64,000 nucleotides of DNA, from positions 150,828,762-150,892,761 of the forward strand of contig NC_135718.1 in the NCBI RefSeq assembly GCF_964656455.1, read 5' to 3'. The DNA is from Halichoerus grypus. Taxonomy: Eukaryota > Chordata > Mammalia > Carnivora > Phocidae. The notes beneath the pieces are model-generated. The model made no database searches and was not told where the DNA came from. It saw only the letters and a program-made list of their open reading frames with translations. A program made the translations under genes and the position numbers. Of the stretch, positions 19,901-29,100 are shown in pieces (position 1 is the stretch's first letter; the number at the start of each line of letters is the position of its first letter).

Positions 19901-22536
19901 CATTGGTACAGCCTTCCTGGAAGGTGAGTCTCCTCCTCCAGGGGGTTCTGTGGATGCGGATGTGGATTTCGCGTGTGCACATGAGTTTGCACAGGGTGTG
20001 TGCGCTTCCATTGTGTGTATCTGAGCAGCTTGGGTTAAACGGCTGTATTTAAATGTTAATGCGCCAACTAGAAGTGCCTTTCTGGTTCTGTTTGGAGAAA
20101 AAGAACAGCTCTGAGACTAAGAGAACAGTGGATTAAAGGAGCCTCTAGGAGTTTCTATGGGACAAGGACAATCAGAGACAGAAAGGTGGTGCTTTGTAGA
20201 GAGACCACGCCGTCTTTTGGAGGCCAGCTGAGGCTATGACGAGAGATACTAGAGGGGTTTCCAAGGTGGGGGAATATAGCCCAGAGCCAGAGGAGTTGCC
20301 CAGACCTAGAGAGACACAATGTTGACTTTCAGGAAACCAAATATAGGTTCTGACCAGTCATCTGCTGGTGGGGGCCTCTGGGCTGAGGCAACCCATCACA
20401 GTCCCCTCAAATCCTACTCCAAGCTAAGCTCACAGCTCTTTTGTGGACCTGGTGCCCATGGTCATTTTTTCACCTTGGCTGGGAGAGGGGTTGGAAGAAT
20501 GGTATTTCCAAGGCTGGAGTCACAGTACAAAGACATAAACTTAATGTGGTAGTATGGGAAGTTGGGAATATGCCGAACTGTGGAAGTGTTGAGTACGTGC
20601 AGGTCAAGATCAAATGGGGGAGAGGTTACGGATTTTCAGACTTTTTATTCACCCTCCTTCCAATATGTCATTCAATCTCTTAAGATTCCACCATGAGAGA
20701 TATTTATATTTAAGTTATATGCTGCAATGCATGGCCATATGGATGGTCACAGGCACCATGGTCACATGCTTGTTGTTACTAAGGAGACTCTACCTACCAC
20801 TGAGAGTGCCTCTGAATTCCAGTGTTTCTAGGGTTTCGCCAGGGTCAGGGGATGTGTGTGCCAGAGTGCTTACACTAGGGGTGTGTGTGTGTGTGCTGGG
20901 AATGTGTGTATGTGTCAATCTGAGAGGTATGTGGGTGTGGGATACCAACCTCTGACTTGGGTTCAGAAATGTCATGTCATACACAAGTGCCTTCTCCGGA
21001 AACTATAAACCCCATTACTTACTCTTGGGGTAGGAGATTCTATTCACCCCTGGCTGTGGGTTCAGGGATTTTTTTGGGCCCTGAGTCTCTTTGGGGGCCT
21101 CTCATATCAGTGAGGAGTGGGACATTTCCTGACTTGAAGTTGAGCACTGTTAACCCTCTGAATTTCCAGTCTGAATCGAAGAAGAAGAAGAACCAGAGTT
21201 CTTCCTCCAGTTATACCATCTACGAAGAGGTAAGATTCTGGAGCTCCTTCTGAATGGGTTCAGTGCCCATAGAAAAGCCTTGAAATTGAACACTCGTGAA
21301 AAAGCCATGCATAGAGTCTCAGAGTTGTAGAGATTTTAGGGATTTTCTTCTCTCTTTTTTTTAAAAGATTTTATTTATTTGAGAGAGAGAGAGAGAGCAC
21401 ACAATCAGGGGGAGGGGCAGAGGGAGAAGCAGACCTCCCGCTGAGCAGGGAGCCCAACATCGGGCTCGATCCCAGGATCCTGAGATCATGATCTGAGCCC
21501 AAGGCAGACACTTAACCGACTGAGTCACCCAGGTGCCCCCGAGGGATCTTCTTACCCACATTTTCGTTTTAGAGACGAAGAAACTGAGGTCCAAGGAAAG
21601 TAAGGGTCTAATTCAAGGTCATAGCATGTGTTAGGGTTGGACTCTTATTGGGGAGCTTGAGTTTTAAACTAGGGCTGTCCTCCAGCTAGTTCCCCAGCTG
21701 TGGGCTTTACACTGGACATCTCTCTTTTCCAAGGGTGTGTGGGGTGAGGGAGCAGAGAAGGGAGGATAAATAAATCTAAATGATTTTCTAAAGTTAGCAA
21801 GTAATTGGGAACCATTCTGGGGCATAGGTAATCTTAAGCTGCTGCTGGAATGGACACTGTAAAGTGACCATTGAGCCTGGTGGCTGAATTGAGTCCCATC
21901 AGGCCATTTAGGGAATGAAAAATAGGGACTCAAAAGTTATTGGGGGTGTATTATGTATTTGGTAGCCTGCTAGTGGCTTCATGTGAATTATCTCATTTAA
22001 TCCTCATAGAATGCCGCGAGATAGGTATAATTATACTTCCCATTTATACCCAGAGAAATTAAGGCATGGAGGGCACTCCCACCCACTAGCTTCCACCTGT
22101 GGTCCAATAAAGACGCTGCTGGTGGTCACAAGGGAGAAGGTGGATGGGTGCCCACTGGGATTCCTGGTGCTTCAGCTGTAGTCCCACATCAAAGCCAACT
22201 GGACAGCCCAGGGTTGTAGAGGACACTGTGTGGGCCAAAGCAATTTAGGTCATGTTAAAAAAACACTGGAATTGGAGCCAGAAGAACTGGCTTCAAGCTC
22301 CTCCTTTACTTCATACTAGTTGTTGGCCCTGAGTTATTTCACTTCAAGGTTCATTTTCTTAATCTGTAAAATGGGGGTAATAATTTGTATGTCTCAAGGT
22401 TGCTATGAGGATCTCCTAGTGGGAGAGGGTCTGAAGTTCTTCTTTTCTCCCACAGGTTGGAAAGAGACGACTCAAAGCCCAGAACCCTGCACGACTGAGC
22501 CGCAAGGAGCTGGAGAACTTCTGCGTATATTCCTAG
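12763..22536 (+). CDS. CD244: CD244 (2B4, SLAMF4) natural killer receptor, exons 2-9; exon 1 outside
   Basis: CD244 is a type I membrane receptor of NK cells, CD8 T cells and myeloid cells. It binds CD48 and signals through SAP/EAT-2 at four ITSM tyrosines. Exons by splice-site and phase reading: 12763-13080 (V-set), 13170-13439 (C2-set), 15225-15332 (transmembrane), 15774-15841, 17900-17959, 19861-19923, 21170-21229 (cytoplasmic) and 22456-22536 (C-terminus and TAG). All junctions are AG/GT and phases agree throughout (1,1,1,0,0,0,0). The four ITSMs read TVYEDV, TMYSVI, TLYALV and TIYEEV, and the C-terminus ends ELENFCVYS. These match my memory of human 2B4 closely enough to separate it from LY9, CD84, SLAMF6 and SLAMF7. 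The window holds 341 whole codons plus a stop; human 2B4 is about 365 residues with a leader of about 20. No frame break is seen, so the gene looks functional. The 3' end faces LY9, as in the human cluster. Confidence 0.95.
13170..13439 (+). CDS. CD244: CD244 exon 3: membrane-proximal C2-set Ig domain
   Basis: Acceptor TGCTTCCAG, donor GTAAGTGG, phase 1-1, 270 nt, only 89 bp from exon 2. It carries the four-cysteine pattern of SLAM C2 domains (GKCQVSLSC, YTCNVSNPVSW, QSCRS), the family signature NPVSW, and sequons NVS, NLS, NVS and NHT. WYRGSKLIQT is identical to my recollection of human 2B4. Conserved and open. Confidence 0.95.
13919..13971. repeat. (CTAT)n microsatellite
   Basis: About 13 near-perfect CTAT units in CD244 intron 3, beside an L1 tail. 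Likely polymorphic in length. Confidence 0.9.
13985..14091 (-). mobile_element. Short 5'-truncated L1 3' end
   Basis: About 105 bp of carnivore L1 terminal sequence (GTTTCAGAGGTACAGGTCTG) in antisense orientation. TCATCCTAAGAGTT occurs at 13905-13918 and again at 14092-14105, a probable 14-bp TSD that also encloses the CTAT repeat. Confidence 0.75.
14106..14296 (-). mobile_element. Carnivore tRNA-derived SINE (antisense)
   Basis: T-run, AAAGATTTTATTTATTT, then the reverse complement of the SINE head ending CCACCCAGGCGCCCC. CCTAAGAGTT flanks it at 14096-14105 and 14297-14306, sharing the L1-tail TSD, so it landed in the freshly duplicated site. Confidence 0.92.
14475..14660 (+). mobile_element. 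MIR element
   Basis: Diverged MIR core: CAGCTCTGTGATCTCAGGCA, then CCTCTCTGAGCCTCAGTTT and GTAAAATGGGGATGATAATA. An ancient mammal-wide SINE in CD244 intron 3. Confidence 0.8.
14885..15062 (-). mobile_element. MIR element (antisense)
   Basis: Reverse MIR: TTTACATGTATTAGATCAT, then GAAGCTCAGAGAGGTTAAGG and TTGCCCAAGGGCACAGAGCC. It lies 160 bp upstream of the CD244 transmembrane exon. Confidence 0.8.
15225..15332 (+). CDS. CD244: CD244 exon 4: transmembrane segment
   Basis: Acceptor CATGTCCCTAG, donor GTGAGTGA, phase 1-1, 108 nt. It encodes about 22 hydrophobic residues (FLMIIVIFLITLLLGALTCF core), then the stop-transfer cluster WRRKRKQS. Human has FCVWRRKRKEKQS at the same place. It is preceded by a 1.8-kb intron holding an L1 tail and a SINE. 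Confidence 0.93.
15774..15841 (+). CDS. CD244: CD244 exon 5: cytoplasmic, ITSM 1 (TVYEDV)
   Basis: Acceptor CTTTTCTCCCACAG, donor GTACGG, phase 1 in and 0 out, 68 nt. It encodes the juxtamembrane segment with the first ITSM, LTVYEDV, matching human LTIYEDV. This is the ITSM whose tyrosine is reported as the main SAP/EAT-2 docking site in 2B4. Confidence 0.92.
15842..17899 (+). other. CD244 intron 5, unique GC-rich sequence
   Basis: About 2 kb with no SINE, L1 or simple repeat that I can recognise. It is moderately GC-rich with many frames kept open by composition. Nothing in them resembles a SLAM exon. An unusually repeat-free stretch for this window. Confidence 0.6.
17900..17959 (+). CDS. 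CD244: CD244 exon 6: cytoplasmic, ITSM 2 (TMYSVI)
   Basis: Acceptor TTTCTTGTGCAG, donor CAG|GTACCA, 60 nt, phase 0-0. It encodes 20 residues containing GEGSTMYSVIRSQ, the counterpart of human GGGSTIYSMIQSQ. The exon is a multiple of three, so skipping it would remove one ITSM without breaking the frame. Confidence 0.92.
18405..18588 (-). mobile_element. Carnivore SINE (antisense)
   Basis: TTTAAAG start and CCACCCAGGCGCCC end. The short flanking repeat AACAATAAC occurs at 18394-18402 and 18589-18597. In CD244 intron 6. Confidence 0.9.
18597..18770 (-). mobile_element. MIR element (antisense)
   Basis: TTTATTAAGTACTTACTATG, CAGATGAGGAGACAGACACAG. The SINE at 18405 inserted at its edge. Confidence 0.75.
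19040..19156. repeat. Purine-rich (GA/GGA) tract
   Basis: About 115 bp almost wholly of A and G on the + strand, ending in GGGAGGGAGGGAGG. In CD244 intron 6. Confidence 0.85.
19515..19665 (+). mobile_element. MIR element
   Basis: TTAAATTCCGCTTCTACTGT, CTGACTTGGGCTATTTACCC, CCTCATCTGTAGAATGGGG: diverged MIR. It lies 200 bp upstream of CD244 exon 7. Confidence 0.7.
19861..19923 (+). CDS. CD244: CD244 exon 7: cytoplasmic, ITSM 3 (TLYALV)
   Basis: Acceptor TTCTCATTAG, donor AAG|GTGAGT, 63 nt, phase 0-0. It starts SSAPTSRETK and carries KTLYALVQPSWK; human has SSAPTSQEPAYTLYSLIQPSRK. A frame-preserving single-ITSM exon. Confidence 0.93.
21170..21229 (+). CDS. CD244: CD244 exon 8: cytoplasmic, ITSM 4 (TIYEEV)
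   Basis: Acceptor CTGAATTTCCAG, donor GAG|GTAAGA, 60 nt, phase 0-0. It has a lysine run (SESKKKKNQ), a serine run, then SYTIYEE. The V at +3 of the ITSM comes from the first codon of exon 9, so the motif spans a splice junction. The human motif is TIYEVI. Confidence 0.92.
21353..21540 (-). mobile_element. Carnivore SINE (antisense)
   Basis: Starts TTTTTTTTAAAAGATTTTAT, has a GA repeat, ends GTCACCCAGGTGCCCC. It lies 125 bp downstream of CD244 exon 8. Confidence 0.92.
22255..22415 (+). mobile_element. MIR element
   Basis: GAATTGGAGCCAGAAGAACT, TTTTCTTAATCTGTAAAATG and GGGGTAATAAT follow the MIR consensus order. It ends 40 bp before the CD244 exon 9 acceptor. Confidence 0.75.
22456..22536 (+). 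CDS. CD244: CD244 exon 9: conserved C-terminus and stop
   Basis: Acceptor CTTTTCTCCCACAG, 26 codons and TAG. VGKRRLKAQNPARLSRKEL and NFCVYS follow human VIGKSQPKAQNPARLSRKELENFDVYS closely, which fixes the identity and the stop. A 3' UTR of about 1.2 kb follows. Confidence 0.94.
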   Translation, partial: VGKRRLKAQNPARLSRKELENFCVYS

Positions 22537-23750
22537 CTGCTGCAGCTGTCCTCTCTTATATCCCAGCATTGCTTTGGGAATCAGCTCCATAGAGGACACC
22601 ACATGAGTCTACAGAATGGTGCACAGTCTAGAGAGGACATGGGACTTCGTTTATAGTCTATGTCTTATTTTGAAAATGATTGCTAATCAGAGCAAGACTG
22701 TTAAATAATATCTCTCAACTTACAGACTGGACGAGAATGGGTAGACAGGTTGGGTAGTTCATAAAAGACTGCAAAGCAAGTTCAGAGCCACACAGCAAAT
22801 TTATCAAGTGCTATGCAAATGCAGCGTGCTGTTATTATTAGCATCAAGATCCCTTCCCCTGGTTTTCTAATGTTTTACTCATCTTTCCTCCTCTCTAATC
22901 TGGAATGACCACATTTCTAGAACCTCCCCTTGCCCAGGCCCATCTTCCAAAGAGGGAGGAAAGATAATGGCGACTCAGAGGAAGAGAAACGGCGCCCCCT
23001 CTTTGAGGAAGGACTGAGTAGCTGTAAGCGGCTGGCCACTCCTCCAAGGGGGACGGGTCTAGGCTTTCCTCGAATACAGAGGAGAAACTCCCCCACCACA
23101 TATTAAACCTTTACCTCTGGCCACTAGGTCAGAATGGGCAGGAGTGAGAGTAGATGGGGCAAAGCAAGCTGATCTCCGAGTGGAAAAATCACCCTGAGCC
23201 CATTGCTGTCCTGATAATTGGACAGTGAGACCAGCTTTACCTACAGTATGATGTATGACTTACAAAAACACATTATTAGAAATCTACTTGAGCTTCTTCA
23301 CAAATTCTTCACAATTGAAAACCATATTCTATTTAAGTTCTGAGTCCTGATAAGCGCTCCCCACGGCATATGCTGGAGGAAGGGCTCAGCCGGCTGCGCA
23401 GCTGGGAACTGGACACTCTGCTGGGCTCCCCTCAGTCGTCAGGCCAGACTCTTCCACGAGGCTGTGGGGGCCAGAGTTGAGACTCCGGCTGAGCCCAGGA
23501 AGGGGGTGAGTGTGAACCGAAAGAGGTCCTACTCAGAGACCCCAACAGTGGCTATTGCATGGAGCCTGGTTCTTCAATTGCCCCATTCTGTATTTAACAT
23601 ATGAATTTAATATAAAACTATGCTGTTATTCAGAGGCATTCTGTTTCTTTTCTGAGTTAAATTTATGTGTCCCTTCCATATTCTGTACTTTTCCTCTCTA
23701 TAGCTGCCAAAGGGCACTTGTGTCCATCAATAAACACCTGTCTGTTTAAT
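22537..23750 (+). other. CD244: CD244 3' UTR
   Basis: About 1.2 kb of unique, repeat-poor sequence follows the TAG, up to shortly past an AATAAA at 23,729. Its length is like the human 3' UTR as I remember it. The end point is inferred, not observed. Confidence 0.6.
23729..23734 (+). promoter_or_regulatory. CD244 polyadenylation signal AATAAA
   Basis: This is the first canonical AATAAA in unique sequence after the stop codon, followed within 30 bp by a GT/T-rich stretch (CACCTGTCTGTTTAATTCC). The assignment is inferred from position. Confidence 0.6.
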
Positions 23751-24517
23751 TCCTACTAGAGAGGGGTCTGGATTCTTTGCAAGCCATCGGAGTCTCCCAG
23801 CCTTGTTCACATTGGAGCAGATGATCCCAGGATCCCCAGATCCCCAGATCCCAGGCCATTCCGTCTCATGGGGGATAGCCACAGCTTGCACTTGCTCATG
23901 CCCTGCCTGATCCCTCTCCCGTGGGGGCTGTTTGGCTGGCCCGCTGGTTTCCTCCTGGAGACAAGTGTGGACAGACCACATTTTGAAGCAGGTGTCAAGG
24001 GTAAAAAACCAGGAAAACATATACAAAAGGAGTCTGGGGGCTCCAAGGTACGTACTGGCAGGTCAGTGCCAGAGTCAGGAGTTTGGTGAGCAGAGGGAGC
24101 AGGAAACGATGGGGGTTGGAACAGTTCAGATGAACACCAGAGACACTGACCATTGACCCGGGCTTTCATGCATCCTGAGTTGTGTAGATCTTGAACTGGT
24201 CAGTTATGCTTTTAGGGATGCTGTATTCTAGAGTGTAATAATGTACAGCATTATCATATTACATGTCTTCACTGAGCTTCTGTAATAATGCCTTATGAGG
24301 ATGATTATCCATGCAATGACCACCCAGTGAAGAAGCAGTCGTTAAGCTTCTGCTGCGTATGAAGCACTGGTTGGTCCCCGGGAGTACTCATTACAGGACA
24401 CAGAAGACATATTGGCTCCACAGGACACGTGCAGGAAAGTATGACAACAGAAGCACAACATTAAAGGACAGACATGGGCTTCCAGGTGCACGTGACACAA
24501 ACGTACACTACAGTATC

Positions 24518-24703
24518 GGGCGCCTGGGTGGCTCAGTTGGTTAAGCGACTGCCTTCGGCTCAGGTCATGATCCTGGAGTCCCGGGACCGAGTCCCGCATC
24601 GGGCTCCCTGCTCAGCAGGGAGTCTGCTTCTCCCTCTGACCCTCCCCCCTCTCATGAGCTCTCTCTCTCTCAAATAAATAAATAAAATCTTTAAAAAAAA
24701 AAA
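24518..24703 (+). mobile_element. Young carnivore SINE with 19-bp TSD
   Basis: AAACGTACACTACAGTATC at 24499-24517 and 24704-24722, perfect. GAGTCTGCTTCTCCCTCTGA subfamily. Confidence 0.97.
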
Positions 24704-25162
24704 AAACGTACACTACAGTATCATGAATATAAGTCAAAGGTAGTGCAACTTACAGGCAGGGAGATAGGGCTGAGCCACAGCTGTGGGGAGAGGAGAGGTA
24801 CTATGGTTGTTCCCCATCCAGACTGAACAACGAGGAGAGAAGTTCTTTGGGGTAAATATGGGAAGGTTATATGCTAGAGGCATTTTAAGCACTTAAAAAT
24901 ATATCAAAAGAATGATACACATATATGGTTAAAAACAGAAATCTGCAGTACAAAAAAGTATGCAGCAAAAACAACAACCCAGTTTACTCCCTGGAGGCAG
25001 CCACTGATAAGTATTTCATATTTTCTTTTGGAACTTTTGTATAACTATATAAGCATATAGATATACATTTCTTCTTTATCTAACTGGTAGCATGTGATAC
25101 ACACTGTCCTGGGCTTTGTTCTTTCCGTTCTTAGCGCTTATTCCATATTAGCACATACTAGT

Positions 25163-25172
25163 CTTTTTCTTC

Positions 25173-25262
<90 letters not shown>

Positions 25263-25277
25263 CTTCTTTCTTTCTTC

Positions 25278-25321
<44 letters not shown>

Positions 25322-25378
25322 TTTTCTTTCTTTCTTTCTTTCTTTCTTTCCTCCCCCCCTCCCTCCCTCCCTTCCTTC
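25163..25378. repeat. (CTTT)n tetranucleotide expansion
   Basis: About 200 bp of nearly pure TTTC/CTTT with a few breaks, ending in CCCTCC/CCTT. It lies directly against the poly(A) side of an antisense SINE, so it probably grew from that tail. Confidence 0.95.
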
Positions 25379-25520
25379 CTTAAGATTTAATTTGTTTATT
25401 TGACAGAGAGAGAGAGAGCACAAGCAGGGAGAATGGCAGAGGGAGAGGAAGAAGTAGGCCCCTGGGATCACCACCCAAGCCAAAGGGAGACGCTTGACCA
25501 CTGAGCCACTCAGGCGCCCC
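25379..25520 (-). mobile_element. Carnivore SINE, internally shortened (antisense)
   Basis: AAGATTTAATTTGTTTATTT start, CTCAGGCGCCCC end. It is about 140 bp against about 190 for its neighbours, with part of the middle missing. Confidence 0.9.
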
Positions 25521-25627
25521 AGTCTTTCCTTTCTTTACAGAAGTGGCAGGGTTTGTTGTCACATGGGTACACTATCACACATTTAACCACATTCCTACTA
25601 AATGGACATTTAGGTTATTTCTGTCCT

Positions 25628-25633
25628 TTTATT
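25628..25633 (-). promoter_or_regulatory. Candidate LY9 polyadenylation signal
   Basis: TTTATT on the + strand is AATAAA on the minus strand, about 400 bp after the LY9 stop. It lies in old LINE-like sequence and is assigned from position only. Confidence 0.4.
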
Positions 25634-26031
25634 TAAAAAGATACTACAGTGGACATGATTTACATAGATCTTTGAGTCCCTGTGTGAGAATATCCATCGG
25701 ATTCATTTTAGCAGCTCTTTAGAAGATGGTGTGAAGGTCCAGAGTCCTTTCAACAACACTGGACCAGTCTTGGCTGAGCTCTGAGGTGGTGCATCTGAGC
25801 TGAGAGGGGAAACTGTATGAGCACACAAGGAGACGGACAGAGCAGGGACAGCTTGAAGGCTGGGGACTCCAAGAAGGAGCCTGTGTCTGATCTGTTAATG
25901 GGCTTGGGTAGTCACAGGGGTGGAAGGAAGCGGGAGGGGGAAACCCACGCATCTTTGAGACACTGAAGACAATTCTGAAGTGCTTCTGTCTGTAAAAGCG
26001 CAGGCCCTACACCATCCAGCAGACTCTCCAA

Positions 26032-26133
26032 CTACAAGGAGAGAGGCAGCAGCTGCTTTTCTCTGCAGGTGAAATTTTCATAGGTAGAGCTTTCAGGAGA
26101 CTCAAGATCATTCTGTTGTGGTGGTGGCATCAC
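26032..26133 (-). CDS. LY9: LY9 exon 10: C-terminus with 11-residue extension
   Basis: Acceptor TTGGCTCACAG, 33 codons and [23 protein letters not shown] then FT match the human C-terminus, which by memory stops there. Here the next codon is TGC, and the frame runs [11 protein letters not shown] before TAG. Confidence 0.9.
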   Translation of the reverse strand: MMPPPQQNDLESPESSTYENFTCREKQLLPLSL

Positions 26134-29100
26134 CTGTGAGCCAAAAGACACACAAGCATATGGTTAATAAAGCCTGGGAGGCCCTGGTTTCCTTGGCCCT
26201 GTGCTGGTGAGAGAGGGAGGTCAGGCCAGGCTAAGACTGGTCCATGCTGTAGGTAGTCAGGTCATACGGACTGGCCTAGGGATGGAACAATCCATCAAGC
26301 TGATGGCAGGCATTTATGCAGAACCTCCTGCTGGGAAGTTGGCTAGGCTCTCTGTAAGGGAGATAGAGGGTGATTTAGTGCAGCAGGTTGAGGGAATACA
26401 AAAATGGCAATAAAAGGCCTTGCTCTCAAGAAGCTACTGTCTAATGAGCTCAGTCTCTGTCCTGGCTGGAGAAGCAAGACAAACATCTGTAGAAAGATAT
26501 TCCAGGTGGTAGAGATTATGCATCAAAGTAATGGTCCAGACTTGTAGGCCTTCATGTTCCCAGGGTTCTGAGGACTCCTTGTTCACAGAAGGCCCTGAGG
26601 AGCAGGTGAGATGTGAGCTGATGCAGAGAGGAGGGGAGGCAGGGTGTCAGGAATAGCTCGGGAACAGCATAAACCTTTGAGATATCATGCAGAGACACAT
26701 GTCAGAAAACAATGGCTAAAGTAGGTTTGAGAATTTCCTGACCAAGTGGGCAATGATAGCCTCAGGGGACCCAGAATCAAGATTCGTGGTCCTAAAAATT
26801 CTGAAGGCAAGGGATAAATTCTGTCAAGACCTTGGCTGAAGAAACGCATTCATTTCCAATTCATTTCCACTTAGACTGTGAATGAGGGTGGTTGCAGGGA
26901 TCTGGAGTCCTTCGGGTGGTGTGGGAGCCATGCAGGACTGACCAGACCAGAGGTGACTCAAAGCCATTCTGAAACTCAGAGTAGGGACTGATGTCCATGA
27001 CTTTAAGATTGACCAGTATTGGCCCAAACACAAAGGGCCAGGTCGGAGTAGAAAGCAGCTTTGGGAATATAGTGAAAAGTACAGATGAGGTCTCAAGGCC
27101 ACAGGTGAAGTACCTTATTGGCTCAGCATAGGCGACATTTCACAAGACAGGACGTGAGGTAGATGACGGCTGATGGCTGCATATCTGCACAAAAGCGTAC
27201 TGAGCAAATTGTATCCATCTTTTAAGGTGCAATCCAAATTATTTTTTTCATGAAGGCTTTCCTGTCTACCTCAGTGCAGTGGTATCTCCCACTTCCAATA
27301 TCTGGAAAACCCTTGGGAACTGCACACCTAACAAGTAGTCTGTAGAGCGTTTTCATTTCCCTTCTAGGTGATTGAATTGGCTCCACTCCTCCTCCACTGA
27401 AAGCCAGGTAAGACAACAGTCTTCAAGGTTAAGGATAGTGCCTTAGATATATCTAAATCCCCACAGCATTCAGCCTAGTTCTGGGCAAACAAAAGATGTT
27501 CAATAAATATCTATTGATTGATTCATCAGTCACAGATAAGTAGTATAACTGACAAACTTTGAGAGTTTTTCTTTTTTTAAAATCTTGTTTGGGGGTGCCT
27601 GGGTGGCTCAGTCGGTTAAGCATCTGACTCTTGATTTCGGCTCCGGTCATGATCTCAGGGTGGTGAAACGGAGCTCTGCGTCTGGCTCGGCGCTCAGCAG
27701 GGAGTCTGCTTAAGATTCTCTCTCTCCCTCTGCCCCTCCCTCTCTAAAATAAGTAAATAAATCTTTGAAAATATTTTGTTTGAGCATGTTAAAACAAGGA
27801 GGAAAAACAGGGAGGGAATTCTGGGAGAGATTTGAAAACAAAAGTATATATGGACCCAATGTTTTCAGGGAAAGTGAAAGCAGAGCCGGCAGCTAGAATC
27901 AGGTCAAGGTTAATTGGTTAAGATTATTCAGGATTATTTTAAAACTCTTTGTGGTTCTTCTTTTATATATATATATACACACACATATATATTTAAAGAT
28001 TTTATTTGAGAGAGAGAGAGCACGAGCTGGGTCAGGAGGGGCAGAGGGAGAAGGGGAGGGAGAAGAAGATTCCCCACTGAGCAGGGATCCCGACAGGGGG
28101 GACTCAATCCCAGGACTCTGAGATCATGATCTGAGCCAAAGGCAGATGCTTAACCAACTGAGCCACCCAGGCGCCCCGTATTTTTATATTTTTTAAAGAT
28201 TTTATTTATTTATTTGACAGGGAGAGAGAGAGAGAACACAAGTAGAGGGAGGGACAGAGAGAGAGGGAGAAGCAGGCTCCCAGCTGAGCAGGGAGCCTGA
28301 TGCGGGGCTGGATCCCAGGATCCTGGGATCATGACCTGAGCCAAAGGCAGACGCTTAACCACCTGAGCCACCCAGGCACCCCTCTTTCTGGTTTTTAATC
28401 CTGAAAGTCCAACTACTGTCTGTGTTAGGCAAAATTAGCGTCTGTGAATCTCAGCTTCTTTTGCTAGAAAATGTGGATGACAATACATTTGTAGAGGTGT
28501 TCTAGGGATCACATGAGAATATGTTTGTCAATGTTTTATGAACTTGATGTGAAAGTTAGTTATTATTATTATTATTTAATGGTAAATTCTACCATTAAGG
28601 GATCTTTTAACATCACAATGAAACCAATATGTTGTAGTTAATAGCACATTTTCCAAAAAATCTTGACATTGGACTATTGGCTAATTGCCATTGAGGTGGA
28701 TTAAGATTAGGGTTAGAAGTAGATTTAGAAATATATATAGATCATACAGTATTTGTGTTTACAGCTTCTCATTCTGGTCAGTGTTAATAATCAGTATAAA
28801 ACATTATTAAATCAATTAGAAATGTTCAGCCTTTGGCCAAACAGATGTGAATCAGAAATATTTGTTTAAGCATGTCTGTTGACCATGGAGTGTGTCAGGG
28901 GGATGCATAGTGGAGAGAACCTAAGCTCCTTTGCCATGGGGATCTAAGACGTTCAGTTAAAATGGTCTGTGTAATAGTTCTTTGCTTTAGGAGCCTTGGG
29001 ATACAGAGAAAATTGTTCTCACCTTCTGAGATGTCTGTACACAGCTGTAGATTGTGGCTGAACTTTCTTTCTGCTCAGGAACTGGGGTCTTTCCCTGTAA

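Larger units (their letters stand above)
23751..25627. other. CD244-LY9 convergent intergenic region
   Basis: About 1.9 kb between the inferred 3' ends of CD244 (+) and LY9 (-). It holds unique sequence, a SINE with perfect TSD, old LINE-like sequence from about 24,880 and a large CTTT expansion. No exon is recognised. Confidence 0.65.
24880..25690. repeat. Old LINE-like 3' sequence interrupted by SINE/CTTT tract
   Basis: GTGATACACACTGTCCTGGG and ACTAAATGGACATTTAGGTT, with a gap at 25,163-25,520, read like an old L1 3' UTR. The family is uncertain. Confidence 0.5.

Noticed and set aside
20870..20940. Short GT-rich stretch as a regulatory element
   Set aside because: Only short broken GT runs. 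Nothing beyond low complexity.
24518..24703. SINE heads as tRNA genes
   Set aside because: They keep tRNA-like promoter boxes but cannot fold as mature tRNA, and they carry retrotransposon tails and TSDs.
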